From the NCBI RefSeq assembly GCF_000025265.1, contig NC_013739.1, positions 2,046,001 through 2,110,000 of the forward strand: a stretch of 64,000 nt of DNA, read 5' to 3'. Position numbers and translations under genes: made by a program. The stretch is from Conexibacter woesei DSM 14684. Its GTDB lineage: Bacteria > Actinomycetota > Thermoleophilia > Solirubrobacterales > Solirubrobacteraceae. A model generated the notes under the pieces. That model saw only the letters and a list, made by a program, of their open reading frames with translations. It ran no database searches and was not told the DNA's origin. Below, piece by piece: positions 32,514-41,827 of the stretch (position 1 is the first letter of the stretch; each line of letters opens with the position of its first letter).

Positions 32514-32544
32514 ATCATGCATCCTCAAGTGCACTTGAAGTCAA
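32514..32544 (-). promoter_or_regulatory. SoxR/MerR-type promoter of the MBL-fold hydrolase gene
   Basis: On the minus strand TTGACT is separated from CATGAT by 19 bases, the over-long spacer typical of MerR-family promoters, and the spacer region contains the dyad CCTCAAGTGCACTTGAAG (plus-strand 32523-32540). By my alignment 15 of 18 bases match the SoxR-box consensus. The -35 hexamer and dyad flank are shared with the promoter at 46344-46374. Confidence 0.65.
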
Positions 32545-32574
32545 GCGCGGCGTCAGGTGGACTACGATTGGGGC

Positions 32575-32844
32575 ATGTGCCGAAACATCAGAACGCTCTA
32601 CAACTTCGAGCCGCCCGCGACCACAGACGAGGTCCACGGCGCGGCGCTGCAGTACGTCCGCAAGATCAGCGGCTTCACGAGACCGTCGCAGGCGAACGCC
32701 GAGGCGTTCGAGCGCGCGGTCGCGGCCGTGACCGAGGTCTCGCGCAGACTGCTTGCCGAGCTGGAGACGAACGCGCCGCCGAAGGACCGCGAGGTCGAGG
32801 CGGCGAAGGCGCGCGCCCGCGCGCAGCAGCGCTACGCGGCCTGA
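32575..32844 (+). CDS. DUF2277 family protein
   Basis: This 89-residue protein opens MCRNIRTLYNFEPPATTDEV and contains AALQYVRKISGFTRPSQAN, the near-invariant signature of DUF2277. The family is widespread in actinobacteria and has no established function. The ATG at 32575 gives exactly the family N-terminus; an upstream ATG at 32557 would add six residues. It is divergent from the MBL-fold gene, so the SoxR-like site lies in the shared upstream region. Confidence 0.93.
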   Translation: MCRNIRTLYNFEPPATTDEVHGAALQYVRKISGFTRPSQANAEAFERAVAAVTEVSRRLLAELETNAPPKDREVEAAKARARAQQRYAA

Positions 32845-33365
32845 CCCGGCGACGGGGCCGTCGCCGCGATCCACAGCAGCGGCGGCACCGTCGTGCTCGT
32901 CGCGGTGAAGCCGTGCGCCGCGAGCGCGGGGACGATCGCGTCCGCGATGCGGCCGTCCTTGCCGGGGCTCGGTCCTTCGTAGAAGAGGTGGAGGCGGCCG
33001 CCGGGCACCAGCGCGTCGCGCAGCAGGCCCAGCTCGGCGCTCGCGTCGCCGACCCAGAAGAGGTTGACGTTGACGGCGAAGACGGTGTCGAAGCGCGCGC
33101 CGTCGAGCGCGAGCGCCGCCAGGTCGCTGCGGCGGAAGTCGACGGTGCCGGCGGCGACGTGGCCGGCGTTGCGTCTGCTCGCGCGGGCGATCGCGGTCTC
33201 GGAGCGGTCGATCGCGGTCAGATGACCGCCGCCCGATCCCTCCGACAGGCGCTCGCAGATCAACGCGGCGGCGACGCCGGGCCCGCAGCCGATCTCCAGG
33301 ATCCGCTGCTCGGGACCGACGCCGATCAGCTCCACCGCCCGCGTCAGTCGCTCCGGGATCGCCAT
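32832..33365 (-). CDS. Class I SAM-dependent methyltransferase
   Basis: This 177-residue protein has the SAM-binding motif I ILEIGCGPGVAAALI, the acidic residue of motif II in TAIDRSE, and the later VPGGRLHLFYEG strand. It is a small Rossmann-fold methyltransferase of unknown substrate. The 3' end overlaps the convergent DUF2277 gene by 13 bases. ATG 33365 is used; a GTG directly before it would add one residue. Confidence 0.88.
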   Translation of the reverse strand: MAIPERLTRAVELIGVGPEQRILEIGCGPGVAAALICERLSEGSGGGHLTAIDRSETAIARASRRNAGHVAAGTVDFRRSDLAALALDGARFDTVFAVNVNLFWVGDASAELGLLRDALVPGGRLHLFYEGPSPGKDGRIADAIVPALAAHGFTATSTTVPPLLWIAATAPSPGQAA

Positions 33366-33378
33366 CACGGTCGCGGCC

Positions 33379-34215
33379 TCAGCTCCCGCGCTGGACGAGT
33401 CGGTCTCCCTCGACGGCGACGTCGAGAAAGGCGGTCAGGACGTGACGCCACTCCTCGGGTCTGTCGAGGTGGAGGTCGTGCGCGGCGCCGGGCAGCTCGA
33501 CGAGCTGCGCATGGGGGAGCCGGGTGCGCATCGCCTCCGCCTCGGCGGCGGGAAGCGTGCCCGCCTCGGCTCGCACGACGAGCGTGGGGCAGCGGATCCG
33601 CTCCCACGCGTCCCAATGCGGGCGGCTCACCGCCGCGCGCAGGATCGCCGTCGCGACGTCGGCGTCGAAGCGCGGCCGGAGGCCGTCGGCACGCCGCTCC
33701 AGGCCGTCGGCCCAGGCGTCGGCGGCGAGCGACGGGCCGTCGAAGAAGGCCACGGCGTCGGCGCGCGAGGCGAACGGGACCGGCCAGTCGCCGAGCGCGC
33801 GGCCGACGGAGTCGACGACCTCGGCGGAGCGTTCCTGTGGGCTCGCGTCGGCGACGACGAGGCCGCGGACGAGCCGCGGGTGCTCGGCCGCGGCGAGCAG
33901 CGCCGTGAGCCCGCCGAGCGACTGGCCGACGAGCACGACCGGGCCCGCGCCGAGCCGCCCGATCGCGCCCGCGACATCGGCGACGTGGGCGGCGGGCGAG
34001 ATGTCGGCCGGACGCCGCTCGCTGCGGCCGTGGCCGCGCGCGTCGAGCGCGAGCACGCGGTGGCGCGCCGTCAGCCAGCCGGCCGTCTGCGCCCACTCCT
34101 CGGCGTGACCGGCGAGGCCGTGCAGGAGCAGGACCGGCGGACCGTCGCCGCCGAAATCGCGGCAGGCGATCTCGGCGCCGCCGCGATCGAACGACCACCA
34201 CACGCCCGCCAACAT
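33379..34215 (-). CDS. Alpha/beta hydrolase
   Basis: This 278-residue protein has the oxyanion-hole strand VLLLHGLAGHAEEW, the nucleophile elbow GQSLGG (Ser), and the late catalytic His in GAAHDLHLDRP; an acidic residue precedes it in the usual place. The fold matches esterases, epoxide hydrolases and C-C hydrolases. It starts at ATG 34215 and lies 13 bases upstream of the methyltransferase on the same strand, so they may be co-transcribed. Confidence 0.9.
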   Translation of the reverse strand: MLAGVWWSFDRGGAEIACRDFGGDGPPVLLLHGLAGHAEEWAQTAGWLTARHRVLALDARGHGRSERRPADISPAAHVADVAGAIGRLGAGPVVLVGQSLGGLTALLAAAEHPRLVRGLVVADASPQERSAEVVDSVGRALGDWPVPFASRADAVAFFDGPSLAADAWADGLERRADGLRPRFDADVATAILRAAVSRPHWDAWERIRCPTLVVRAEAGTLPAAEAEAMRTRLPHAQLVELPGAAHDLHLDRPEEWRHVLTAFLDVAVEGDRLVQRGS

Positions 34216-34327
34216 GGCGCGCGATCCTAGCCGACGCGCACGTGCCGGAGGAGCACTACGCCGGAGGCGGACGGCGCCGCGGGCGTCGCTCCGGCCAGCG
34301 AGCATCGACAGCCGCCGCGCGCGGAAC

Positions 34328-35491
34328 TCATCGCGCGGCGGCGGCGAGGAACAGCGCGCGCAGCTCGGCGCGGTCGGGCGCGGGCGGGATCCGCGCCAGC
34401 TCCGGTCGTGCGGCGGCCGCCTCGACGGCGCGTTCGAGCAGCCGTTCGTCGGCCGCGAGCGCGTCGAGGCCGCCGGCGCCTGGGTCAAGCCCGGCCGCGT
34501 CGCGCAGCGTGCGGGCGAGCGACTCGACCGCGCTCGGCGCGCCGCCGAGCTGCACGTCGAGCGCGGCGAAGGCGGCGGGCGCGCGGCGGCGTATCGCCGT
34601 GGCGGTCACCGGCAGCAGCGCCGCGTTCGCCTGCGCGTGCCCGAGCGCGGCGGTGCGGACGGCGGTCTGCGCCAGCACGTGGTGGAGGCCGAGCCCGCTG
34701 TGGTCGACCGCCCAGCCCGCGAGCAACGCGCCGAGCGCGGCGGCGGAGCGGTTGGGGATCGACGGCGTAGCGGGCGGTCGCGTGGCGGCGAGCGGCGTGG
34801 CGGCGGGTGCGGGCGGCGTGGCGGCGAGCGCTGGCGGCGTGGCGGCGAGCGCTGGCGCGGCGGCGGGCGTGGCGGCCGCGGGCGCTGTGGCGGGCGCGGC
34901 GGCGGGCGTCCAGGCGGCGGCGAGCTGGGCGACGGCGTCGCGGGCGACGGCGGCGGCGAGCGGCGAGCTGCGAGCGGCGGCGGTCGCGACGAGCGCGTGG
35001 GCGAGCGCGTTGGCGCTGCTGGCGGCGAGCAGCTCGACCGGCGCGGACGCGCTCAGCGCTGGGTCGTTGACGACGGCCGCCGGACGCGCGAACGGCGTGC
35101 CGGCGGGCACGCCGCGCGCCTGACGGTGCTTACCCGTCATCTCGGCGGCGGACAGCGTCGTCGGGACGGCGACCACGGTCCGCGGCGGATCGGCCACTGC
35201 CAGCGCCTTCGCGACGTCGATCACGCGGCCGCCACCGAGCGCGACGAGCCGCGACCCGCTGACTCCGGGGCGCAGCTCCGCCGCGACCTCCTCGACGAGG
35301 CCGGCCGGGACGTCGACCCGCGCGGCCGCTCGCGCCACGAGCGCCGCCGCGAGCGGGTCGGCAGCGGCGCGCGGCGTGGTCAGCAGCGTGAACGGCTGCG
35401 CGAACAGGTCGGTCGCGGCGTCGAGCGCGCCCGCGCCGAAGACGAGCGTCCGCTCATGCTCGACGTGGCGAAAGGCGCCCGTCGCGGTCAC
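34328..35491 (-). CDS. Iron-containing alcohol dehydrogenase / maleylacetate reductase-like protein with low-complexity insert
   Basis: This 387-residue protein has the group III dehydrogenase signatures LVALGGGRVIDVAKAL (NAD site) and AVPTTLSAAEMTG, the latter typical of maleylacetate reductases, plus candidate metal ligands in ALAHALV and GLHHVLAQ. Between these lies an insert of about 55 residues made of Ala, Pro and Thr (bases ~34755-34925, repeating units like ALAATPP), unusual in a globular enzyme. The GTG start overlaps the stop of the esterase gene at 35488 (GTGA). Function in aromatic or hydroxy-compound degradation is likely but not certain. Confidence 0.82.
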   Translation of the reverse strand: MTATGAFRHVEHERTLVFGAGALDAATDLFAQPFTLLTTPRAAADPLAAALVARAAARVDVPAGLVEEVAAELRPGVSGSRLVALGGGRVIDVAKALAVADPPRTVVAVPTTLSAAEMTGKHRQARGVPAGTPFARPAAVVNDPALSASAPVELLAASSANALAHALVATAAARSSPLAAAVARDAVAQLAAAWTPAAAPATAPAAATPAAAPALAATPPALAATPPAPAATPLAATRPPATPSIPNRSAAALGALLAGWAVDHSGLGLHHVLAQTAVRTAALGHAQANAALLPVTATAIRRRAPAAFAALDVQLGGAPSAVESLARTLRDAAGLDPGAGGLDALAADERLLERAVEAAAARPELARIPPAPDRAELRALFLAAAAR

Positions 35492-36141
35492 GCGATCGTC
35501 TGCGCGAGCCACGCCGTCGCGGCCGGCAGGTGCGCGGGGTCGATGTGGTGGGCGGCGTCGGACTCGTGGTACTCGACCGCGATCCCGCCCGCCTCCAGCA
35601 GCGTTCTCGCGCGCCGTGCGAAGTCGACCTCCATCACGGGGTCGCGACGGCCGTGGGCGACGAAGGCGCGCGTCCCGGCCGCCGCACGGCTCGCGACGTC
35701 GGGCTCCCAGCCGTCGACGACCGGGACGAAGCCCGAGAAGGCGAGGATCCCCGCCGGCGCCGGCCGCTCGCCAGCGAGGCCGAGCGCGTAGCTCATCACC
35801 GATCCCATCGAGAAGCCGCCGAAGACGGTCTGCGACGGCGCGACGCCGGTCCGCTTCCACAGCTCGTCATGGAATGTCGCGAGCTGCGCGTAGGCGGCGG
35901 CGAAGGTGGCCGGGTCGGGGTAGCCGACGCGCGGCACGACGTACCAGTGGCGGCCCGGCCAGCCGTCGATCGTCAGCGGCGCGCGCGGCGTCACGACGTG
36001 CAGGCGGCGCTCGGGGTCGAGCACGTCGCCGAGCGGGAGCAGGTCGTGCTCGTCGGCGCCGCGGCCGTGGTGGAGCACCAGCAGGCCGGCGGGGGACGTC
36101 GCGGCCGGCCGTTCGCGGTAGGTCAGGGCGCTCGGCGTCAT
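35488..36141 (-). CDS. Phospholipase/carboxylesterase-family hydrolase
   Basis: This 217-residue alpha/beta hydrolase has LLVLHHGRGADEHDLLPL, the nucleophile motif GGFSMGSVMS (Ser), the Asp in HGRRDPVME and the His in DAAHHIDPAHL. The family (YpfH/dienelactone-hydrolase-like) cleaves short esters or lysophospholipids. Together with the maleylacetate reductase-like gene that overlaps it, a dienelactone hydrolase step is conceivable. Its ATG overlaps the stop of the UBP zinc-finger gene. Confidence 0.88.
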   Translation of the reverse strand: MTPSALTYRERPAATSPAGLLVLHHGRGADEHDLLPLGDVLDPERRLHVVTPRAPLTIDGWPGRHWYVVPRVGYPDPATFAAAYAQLATFHDELWKRTGVAPSQTVFGGFSMGSVMSYALGLAGERPAPAGILAFSGFVPVVDGWEPDVASRAAAGTRAFVAHGRRDPVMEVDFARRARTLLEAGGIAVEYHESDAAHHIDPAHLPAATAWLAQTIA

Positions 36142-36416
36142 GCGCCGGGGCGCAGCTCGAACGCGACCTCGTCGATCACGCACCACGACCAGTGCTCGCC
36201 CGGCTCGACCGAGCGCAGGATCGGGTGCGACTCCTCGAGCGCGTGCTTGCTCGCGTGTCTGTTCGGCGACGAGTCGCAGCAGCCGATCTGGCCGCACGTC
36301 TGGCACATCCGCAGATGGACCCAGCGGCCGCCGGTCCGCAGGCACTCCTCGCACCCCGCGACCGGCTGCGCCGGCTCCAGCAGCACGACTTGATCGAGGT
36401 GCGAGCACGTGGCCAT
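36138..36416 (-). CDS. UBP-type zinc finger protein
   Basis: This 92-residue protein is one UBP-type zinc finger: CEECLRTGGRWVHLRMCQTC, then GCCDSS and HASKHALEESHPI, with the Cys/His set that binds zinc. In eukaryotes this module binds ubiquitin C-termini; the bacterial stand-alone form is common in actinobacteria and its ligand is unknown. It is the first gene of an operon of three with ATGA/GTGA overlaps (zinc finger, esterase, Fe-dependent dehydrogenase). Confidence 0.92.
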   Translation of the reverse strand: MATCSHLDQVVLLEPAQPVAGCEECLRTGGRWVHLRMCQTCGQIGCCDSSPNRHASKHALEESHPILRSVEPGEHWSWCVIDEVAFELRPGA

Positions 36417-36518
36417 GAGAGCTCCTTGACGCGGGTGGCGGAAAGACGGGCTGTCGGATGTCTACCCGAGATGATCGCGCCTACGCGGCTTGCGGCGGCG
36501 CGAGGCGGCGCGAGGCGC

Positions 36519-39500
36519 TCAGCGTTCGCGCGCGGCGTCGGCGAGCGCGTCGACGTCGAGACCCGGGCGGTAGCTGATCGCCGTCACGACGGCGGCACCG
36601 GACGGTGCGTCCGCCGGGCGCGGCGGCAGCAGCGCGGCGGCGTCCCCGGCCGGCTTCACGTAGCGCATGCCGCTCAGCAGATCCTTGTCGTTCGTCAGCG
36701 CGACCGCCGCGGCGAAACGGCCGGTCACGTTCAGCTCGCCCTCCAACCCGGTGAACGGGATGAACTGCGCGTCGAGGTGGCGGGCGAGCCGCAGCTGGAG
36801 GTCGACGAGCGACTCGCGACTCGCGGTCCCGATCGGGTTGTCGATCAGCAGCGGGCCGGCGCGCCGCTCGCCGCGCACGCGGCCGGCGCGCTCCGCGGTG
36901 CGGACGGCCGACACTGCGCAGAAGAGGACGAGCTTGATCGTCAGCTCCTCGCCGCCGCTGAACTCCGGGCCGACGACCTCGATCGGGTGGTACTGGTCGT
37001 CCGGCTGCGGGTGCGGCTTGAGGACCGACACCGACAGGCCGTCGCGCAGCAGCGCCATCGTCGCGCCGAACGCGAGGTCGAGCCCGCGCCGTCTGCCCTG
37101 CGCCGCGACGGCCGCGTCGAGCACGCGGCCCAGCTCGCGCTGGCGCTCGGCGTCGTCGGTCACGACGTTGTGGCGGACGCGCGCGAACTGCTTGCCCGAC
37201 CACGCGCCGAGCGCCGCCTCGCGCGGCAGCGTCGTCGCGCCGGCGACCTTGTCGAGCTTGCGGACGCCGTCGGCGCCGACCGCCAGCAGCTGCGCGACGA
37301 TCGCCTGGCGATGCCGCTCCAGCTCGCCGATCGTGCGGTCCAGCTCGCCCGCGCGCGTGCGCAGCTCGCCCTCCAGCCGCGCCGCCTCGGGCGCGAGCGC
37401 GTCGCCGCCGCGCAGCGGCGCGGTGATCCCGCTCGGGATCCGCTCGTCGGCCGCCGCGACGACTCTCGCGATCGCCTGGACGCGCTCGTGGAGCGCCTGC
37501 CGCGCCGCCGTGTGCGTACGCGCCGCCTCGTCGACCGCGCGGACGGCGTCGGCGACCTGCTCGTAGACGCGGTCGACGCGGCGCGTCCACGGGGGCAGGT
37601 CGGCGGGAGCGGACGCGCTCGCGTCGCGGGCGGCGCCGGTGGCAGCGGACGCGCTCGCGTCGGCGCCCACCGGCCGCGCGTGCTCGGGCGCGACCGCAAG
37701 CCGCTCACGGCCGCCGCGCAGCTCTCTCAGCAGCTCCGCCTCGCCGCTGATCCGCTCGTCGCTGTCGGCGACCTTGCGGGCGTTGTCGGCGACGTCGTCG
37801 GCGCGCTCGGCGCGCAGCTCGGCGAGCCGTTCCAGCAGCGCGGCGCCGTGCGCGGCGTCGGTCGGCACGAGCGTGTCGAGCAGGACCGCCTCACGCGTGT
37901 GGTCACGTGGCGACAGCGCCTCGTTGGCGGCGTACAGCCGCTCCGCCGCCTGGCCCTCGACGGTCGCCGCCTCGCCCTGCTCGCGCAGCGCCCGCTCGTA
38001 CGCCTCCTTCGCCTCGCGCCGGCCGCGCGCCAGCACCTGCTGGTCGATCCCGGCGGGCGAGTCGGCCAGCTCGCGCGCTCGCCGCTGCGCGTCGGCGCCG
38101 GCGCGCTCGACCTCGCCCTTCAGGCGCGCGACGCGGCGCTCGGCGTCGGCCAGCTCGGCGCGCAGCTCGCCGTCGGAGATGCGCGACTCCAGCAGCCGCT
38201 CCGCCACCGCCAGCCGCTCTCCGAGCGCGGTCAGCGAACCCCCGGCGGCCTCCGGCGCGACCCCGTCGAGCGGCAGCGCGGCCGCCCGCTCGCGCAGCGC
38301 GGCCGCCTCCGAGGCGGACGTCGCGACGCGGTCCTCGATCCCCTTCGCGCCGCGGATCGCGTCGTCGCGGCGGCGCCGCACCGCCTCGGCCTCGGACGCC
38401 AGCGACTCGATCCGCGCCGCGAGCCGCTCGAACTCCGCGCGCGCCGCGGCGACGTCGAGGTCGTCGAGCGCGGACAGCCGCTCCAGCGTCCGCTCGCAGC
38501 GCTGCTCGCCGTCGGCGACCTCGCGCCGGCGGGCGTCCAGCTCGGTCAGCTTCTGCGAGGCCTCTCTCAGCAGCTGCTGCTGGCGTTCCGCTCTCGCGCC
38601 GGCCGCGCGCGCCTGCTCCGCGTGCCGATCGACCTCGCGCGCGACCGCGCCGAGCAGGCGCCGTTCGTTGCGCCCCGCCGGCGGCAGCAGCTCGCGCAGC
38701 TGCTCGGCCTCGCCGGCGACCGTCGCGGCGAGCCGCCCGAGCTGGGTCGACAGCAGGCCGTGCGCGTCGTACGCCGCTCTCAGCTCCTCCAGCGCCGCCG
38801 ACAGCTGCGCGCGCTCGGCGTGCGCGGCGTCGAGGTCATACGCGCCGGGGGCGGGCAGCACGACGGCGGCGGGCGGCGCGGCCGGCGCTCTGGCGCTCGC
38901 CTTCGCTGCTCTCGCTCTGCCCCTCGGCGGCGAACCCGCACCCGGGGCGCCCGCCGCCGCGAGCAGCGCCGCGTCGGTCGTGACGATCACCGGCCGCCGT
39001 GGCGGCAGCACCTGCGCCAGCTCGAAGACCGCCTCGGCCGGGCTCACGCCGCGCACGACGATTCCCGCCGCGAGCCCCGGCTGGGCGGCGATCGCGGCCT
39101 GCAGCCGCTCGCCGTCGACCGCGCCGGCGAGGAAGCGCAGCGCCGGGAACGCCTCGATCCCCGCGTCCTCCAGCGCCTCGCAGATCCGCTCGACGTCGGA
39201 CTCGACCGCGAGCAGGCCGTCGCGTTCGAGGCTGCGCTCGTCGGCCGCGCGGGCGTCGATCGCGTTGGCGGCGGTCGCGCGGCGGCCGTCGGCGGCGGCG
39301 CGCGCCCGCTCCAGCGCGCGCTCGGCGCCGGCCGGCTCGTCGAGCGGCTGCCACTCCTGCTCGACGTCGAGCGCGTCCTGCACGCGCGCGTCGAGGTGCA
39401 TCGAGACGCGCACGAGCGCCTCGTCGCGGCGGCGGCCGAGCGCGTGCGCAGCCGCCTCGTGCTCGGCGACCTGCGCGGCGGCCTCGGCGTGGCGCGCGCC

Positions 39501-41063
39501 GACCTCCTCGATCCGCGCCCGCTGGGCGGCGACGCGCTCGTCGAGGTCGATCCGCTGCGCCGCGAGGTCCTCGCGCTCGGCCTCGAATCGCTCGCTCGCC
39601 GCCGACGGTCGCTCGCCCTCTGCCAGCAGCCCGTCGGCGCGCAGCCGCTCGGTCGCGCGCGCGAACGCGTCGAGCTGCGCCTCCAGCGTGCCGCGGCGCT
39701 CCTTCAGCTCGCCCTGGCGGCGGCCCAGCTCCTCGATCTCGCTGCGCAGCTCCTCCTGCTCTGCGGTCGCGGCGGCCAGCTCGCCGCTCAGCTCGGCGGC
39801 GCGCGCGTCGAGCGCGCCGGCCGCGTGCAGCAGCGCGCCGGCGAGCGCGACCGCGGCGTCGCGCCGCTCGCCGCGCGCGTCGTCGATCCCGCGCTCCTGT
39901 CTGTCGACGCGCTGCGACAGCTCTGACAGCTCCCCCTGCGTCCGCGACAGCTCCGTCAGCGCCTCGACGAGCTGCCAGCCGTTCAGCTCCGCGTCGGCGG
40001 CGCGAGCCGCGTCCGCGGCCGCTCTGACCGCCGCGGCGGCGGCGTCGGACAGCAGCCGCTCGGTGCGCGCGCGGACGACCTTCGCCTCGCCGTCGAGGTC
40101 GCGCTCGGCCGCCTCCAGCGCCCTGCGGTGCTGCTCCAGCGGTGCGCGCTGCTCGGTCAGGCGCGCCAGCCGCTCGTCGCCGCGCGCGATCGCGGCGTCG
40201 AGCACGCCGGCCAGCTCCTGCTGACCGCGGCGCGCGCGGCCGTGGTCGCGGTCGGCCGCGCCGACCTCGCCGTGCGCGTCGGCCAGCTCGCGCAGCAGCG
40301 CGGCGACGTCGCGGCAGAACTCGGCTTCGAGCGCGAGCGCCTCGCGCCGGCTGAGCTGGTCGGCGTGCGTCTGGACCTGCTGCTGGAGCTGCGTCAGCGG
40401 CTCGTCCTCCAGCACCATCTGGAGCACGAAGCGGGCGAACGACTCGGGCGTCGAGAAGCGCAGCTCGTCGTCGTCACCGCCCTCGCTGCGGTTCAGCCGC
40501 GCCTGGTAGCGGAGGATCGCCGGGTCGATGCCGTAGCCGAGCAGCTCCTGCTCCCACGCACGCACGCCGCTGACGGGCCGGAAGCGCAGCTCGCCGTGCG
40601 CGAGCCCGAGCGTCTCCAGCGCGCCCATCAGGCCGGCGCGGGTGCGCCGGCGGCGGTCGTCGCGCAGCGGGAGCGTGTCGAGCGTCAGGACGCCGTCGAC
40701 CGGCTCGAACAGCCAGCGCGACTCCTCGCCGTCGCCGCGCTCGAAGCTGTGGCCGGTCACGAGCCGGCGGCCGTCGTCGCGGTGCTCCCACTCGATCGCG
40801 ACGGTGGCGCATTCGTCGGGCAGGACGATCGGGCGCGCGGTGCGCTGCTCCTCGGCGGTCTTCGTGCCGTCGCTGCGGCGCGGCAGCAGCGACTTGAAGA
40901 GCAGGTAGAGCAGCAGCGACTTGCCGCCGCCGTTGCGCAGCAGCACGATCGCGTTCGGCGCGGCGCGGCCGTCGGCGGTCGCGAACGAGAGCGTCACGTC
41001 GTCGTAGCGCGCGTCGGCGGGGCCGGCGGCCTCCAGACGCGCACGGCGCATGCGCCAGTTCAC
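36519..41063 (-). CDS. SMC-like coiled-coil ATPase (MksB/JetC-type)
   Basis: This 1,514-residue protein has the split ATPase of SMC proteins. An N-terminal head has Walker A LLRNGGGKSLLLYLLF (residues ~41-56), two long Ala/Arg/Glu-rich coiled-coil stretches flank a more globular middle (residues ~680-800, hinge-like), and the C-terminal head carries signature EFSGGEELTIKL (~1367) and a Walker B-like PLLIDNPIGTAS. Walker B has Asp-Asn where most ABC ATPases have Asp-Glu. The order kleisin-like, small protein, SMC with overlapping genes matches MukFEB, MksFEB and JetABC. A JetD nuclease gene is absent. The GTG start overlaps the previous stop (GTGA). Confidence 0.85.
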   Translation of the reverse strand: MNWRMRRARLEAAGPADARYDDVTLSFATADGRAAPNAIVLLRNGGGKSLLLYLLFKSLLPRRSDGTKTAEEQRTARPIVLPDECATVAIEWEHRDDGRRLVTGHSFERGDGEESRWLFEPVDGVLTLDTLPLRDDRRRRTRAGLMGALETLGLAHGELRFRPVSGVRAWEQELLGYGIDPAILRYQARLNRSEGGDDDELRFSTPESFARFVLQMVLEDEPLTQLQQQVQTHADQLSRREALALEAEFCRDVAALLRELADAHGEVGAADRDHGRARRGQQELAGVLDAAIARGDERLARLTEQRAPLEQHRRALEAAERDLDGEAKVVRARTERLLSDAAAAAVRAAADAARAADAELNGWQLVEALTELSRTQGELSELSQRVDRQERGIDDARGERRDAAVALAGALLHAAGALDARAAELSGELAAATAEQEELRSEIEELGRRQGELKERRGTLEAQLDAFARATERLRADGLLAEGERPSAASERFEAEREDLAAQRIDLDERVAAQRARIEEVGARHAEAAAQVAEHEAAAHALGRRRDEALVRVSMHLDARVQDALDVEQEWQPLDEPAGAERALERARAAADGRRATAANAIDARAADERSLERDGLLAVESDVERICEALEDAGIEAFPALRFLAGAVDGERLQAAIAAQPGLAAGIVVRGVSPAEAVFELAQVLPPRRPVIVTTDAALLAAAGAPGAGSPPRGRARAAKASARAPAAPPAAVVLPAPGAYDLDAAHAERAQLSAALEELRAAYDAHGLLSTQLGRLAATVAGEAEQLRELLPPAGRNERRLLGAVAREVDRHAEQARAAGARAERQQQLLREASQKLTELDARRREVADGEQRCERTLERLSALDDLDVAAARAEFERLAARIESLASEAEAVRRRRDDAIRGAKGIEDRVATSASEAAALRERAAALPLDGVAPEAAGGSLTALGERLAVAERLLESRISDGELRAELADAERRVARLKGEVERAGADAQRRARELADSPAGIDQQVLARGRREAKEAYERALREQGEAATVEGQAAERLYAANEALSPRDHTREAVLLDTLVPTDAAHGAALLERLAELRAERADDVADNARKVADSDERISGEAELLRELRGGRERLAVAPEHARPVGADASASAATGAARDASASAPADLPPWTRRVDRVYEQVADAVRAVDEAARTHTAARQALHERVQAIARVVAAADERIPSGITAPLRGGDALAPEAARLEGELRTRAGELDRTIGELERHRQAIVAQLLAVGADGVRKLDKVAGATTLPREAALGAWSGKQFARVRHNVVTDDAERQRELGRVLDAAVAAQGRRRGLDLAFGATMALLRDGLSVSVLKPHPQPDDQYHPIEVVGPEFSGGEELTIKLVLFCAVSAVRTAERAGRVRGERRAGPLLIDNPIGTASRESLVDLQLRLARHLDAQFIPFTGLEGELNVTGRFAAAVALTNDKDLLSGMRYVKPAGDAAALLPPRPADAPSGAAVVTAISYRPGLDVDALADAARER

Positions 41064-41827
41064 GGGGCGACCTCCGCGGCGGCGGCGTCGGCCGCCTCGG
41101 GCGCGTCGCGCGACTCCGCCACCTGCGTCCACACGAGCGAGCCGGACAGCTCCCGCGCCATCGCCTGCATCCGCCGCGTCGAGGCGTACGTCTCGCTCTT
41201 GGCGATCGTCCGCAGCAGACCCTGCTCGGCGAGCAGGTCGAGGCAGCGGATCACGATCTGGCGCGTGCCGACCTCGCGCTCGCGCCCGTCGGCCGCCTTC
41301 TTCGAGTTCGACGTCTGGCGCCAGACCGTCCACGCTCGCGCGAGGTCGGGCTCGTCGATCGGCGGGTCCAGCTCCTCGCCGCGCTCGCGCGCCTCGGCGT
41401 CGAGCCGCTGCGCGACGTCGCGCACGAGCCGGTCGACGTCGTCGACGTCGAGCCGTCGCAGCCGCTCGTTGGCGTCCTCGAGATCCTCCGGGCGGGGGAA
41501 GAACGCGACGAAGCAGGCAACCATCGCGCAGGCGAGCAGCATCCGTCTCTGGACCGACGTCGACTGGCGCGGGAAGAAGTCCGCCAGGCGCATGCGGAAC
41601 GGCGAGTCGGCGCCGGCCGCCGTCAGCAGCAGGCCGCCTCTCGCGCTCGCGTGCACGAGCCGCAGGCCGAGGCCGTCGATCGCGGCGTCGGTCGCGCTGC
41701 GGAAGCTCGGTTCGGCGAGGTAGCGCGCGACCAGCTCGGCGTGCTCGTCGCCGAGCGGGCCGCTGCGGGCGTTGAGCGACAGCTTCACGAGCAGCCCGGC
41801 GTCGCGCGCGTCGTCCTGCGCGCTCAT
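41060..41827 (-). CDS. MukE/MksE/JetB-like accessory subunit
   Basis: This 255-residue protein lies between the kleisin-like and SMC genes with overlaps at both ends. It has predicted helices and a winged-helix-like C-terminal half (TRQIVIRCLDLLAEQGLLRTI), plus a basic linker with NSKKAADGRERE. MukE, MksE and JetB are small winged-helix dimers of similar size in the same position. The assignment rests on synteny and size; sequence similarity was not tested. Confidence 0.7.
   Translation of the reverse strand: MSAQDDARDAGLLVKLSLNARSGPLGDEHAELVARYLAEPSFRSATDAAIDGLGLRLVHASARGGLLLTAAGADSPFRMRLADFFPRQSTSVQRRMLLACAMVACFVAFFPRPEDLEDANERLRRLDVDDVDRLVRDVAQRLDAEARERGEELDPPIDEPDLARAWTVWRQTSNSKKAADGREREVGTRQIVIRCLDLLAEQGLLRTIAKSETYASTRRMQAMARELSGSLVWTQVAESRDAPEAADAAAAEVAP

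Noticed and set aside
35376-39926. Very long open frame antisense to the SMC gene and Fe-dependent dehydrogenase
   Set aside because: Its translation is Arg/Ala-rich without domain structure, and it mirrors coding sequence with third-position GC. The opposite strand has clear motifs, so this is a shadow frame.
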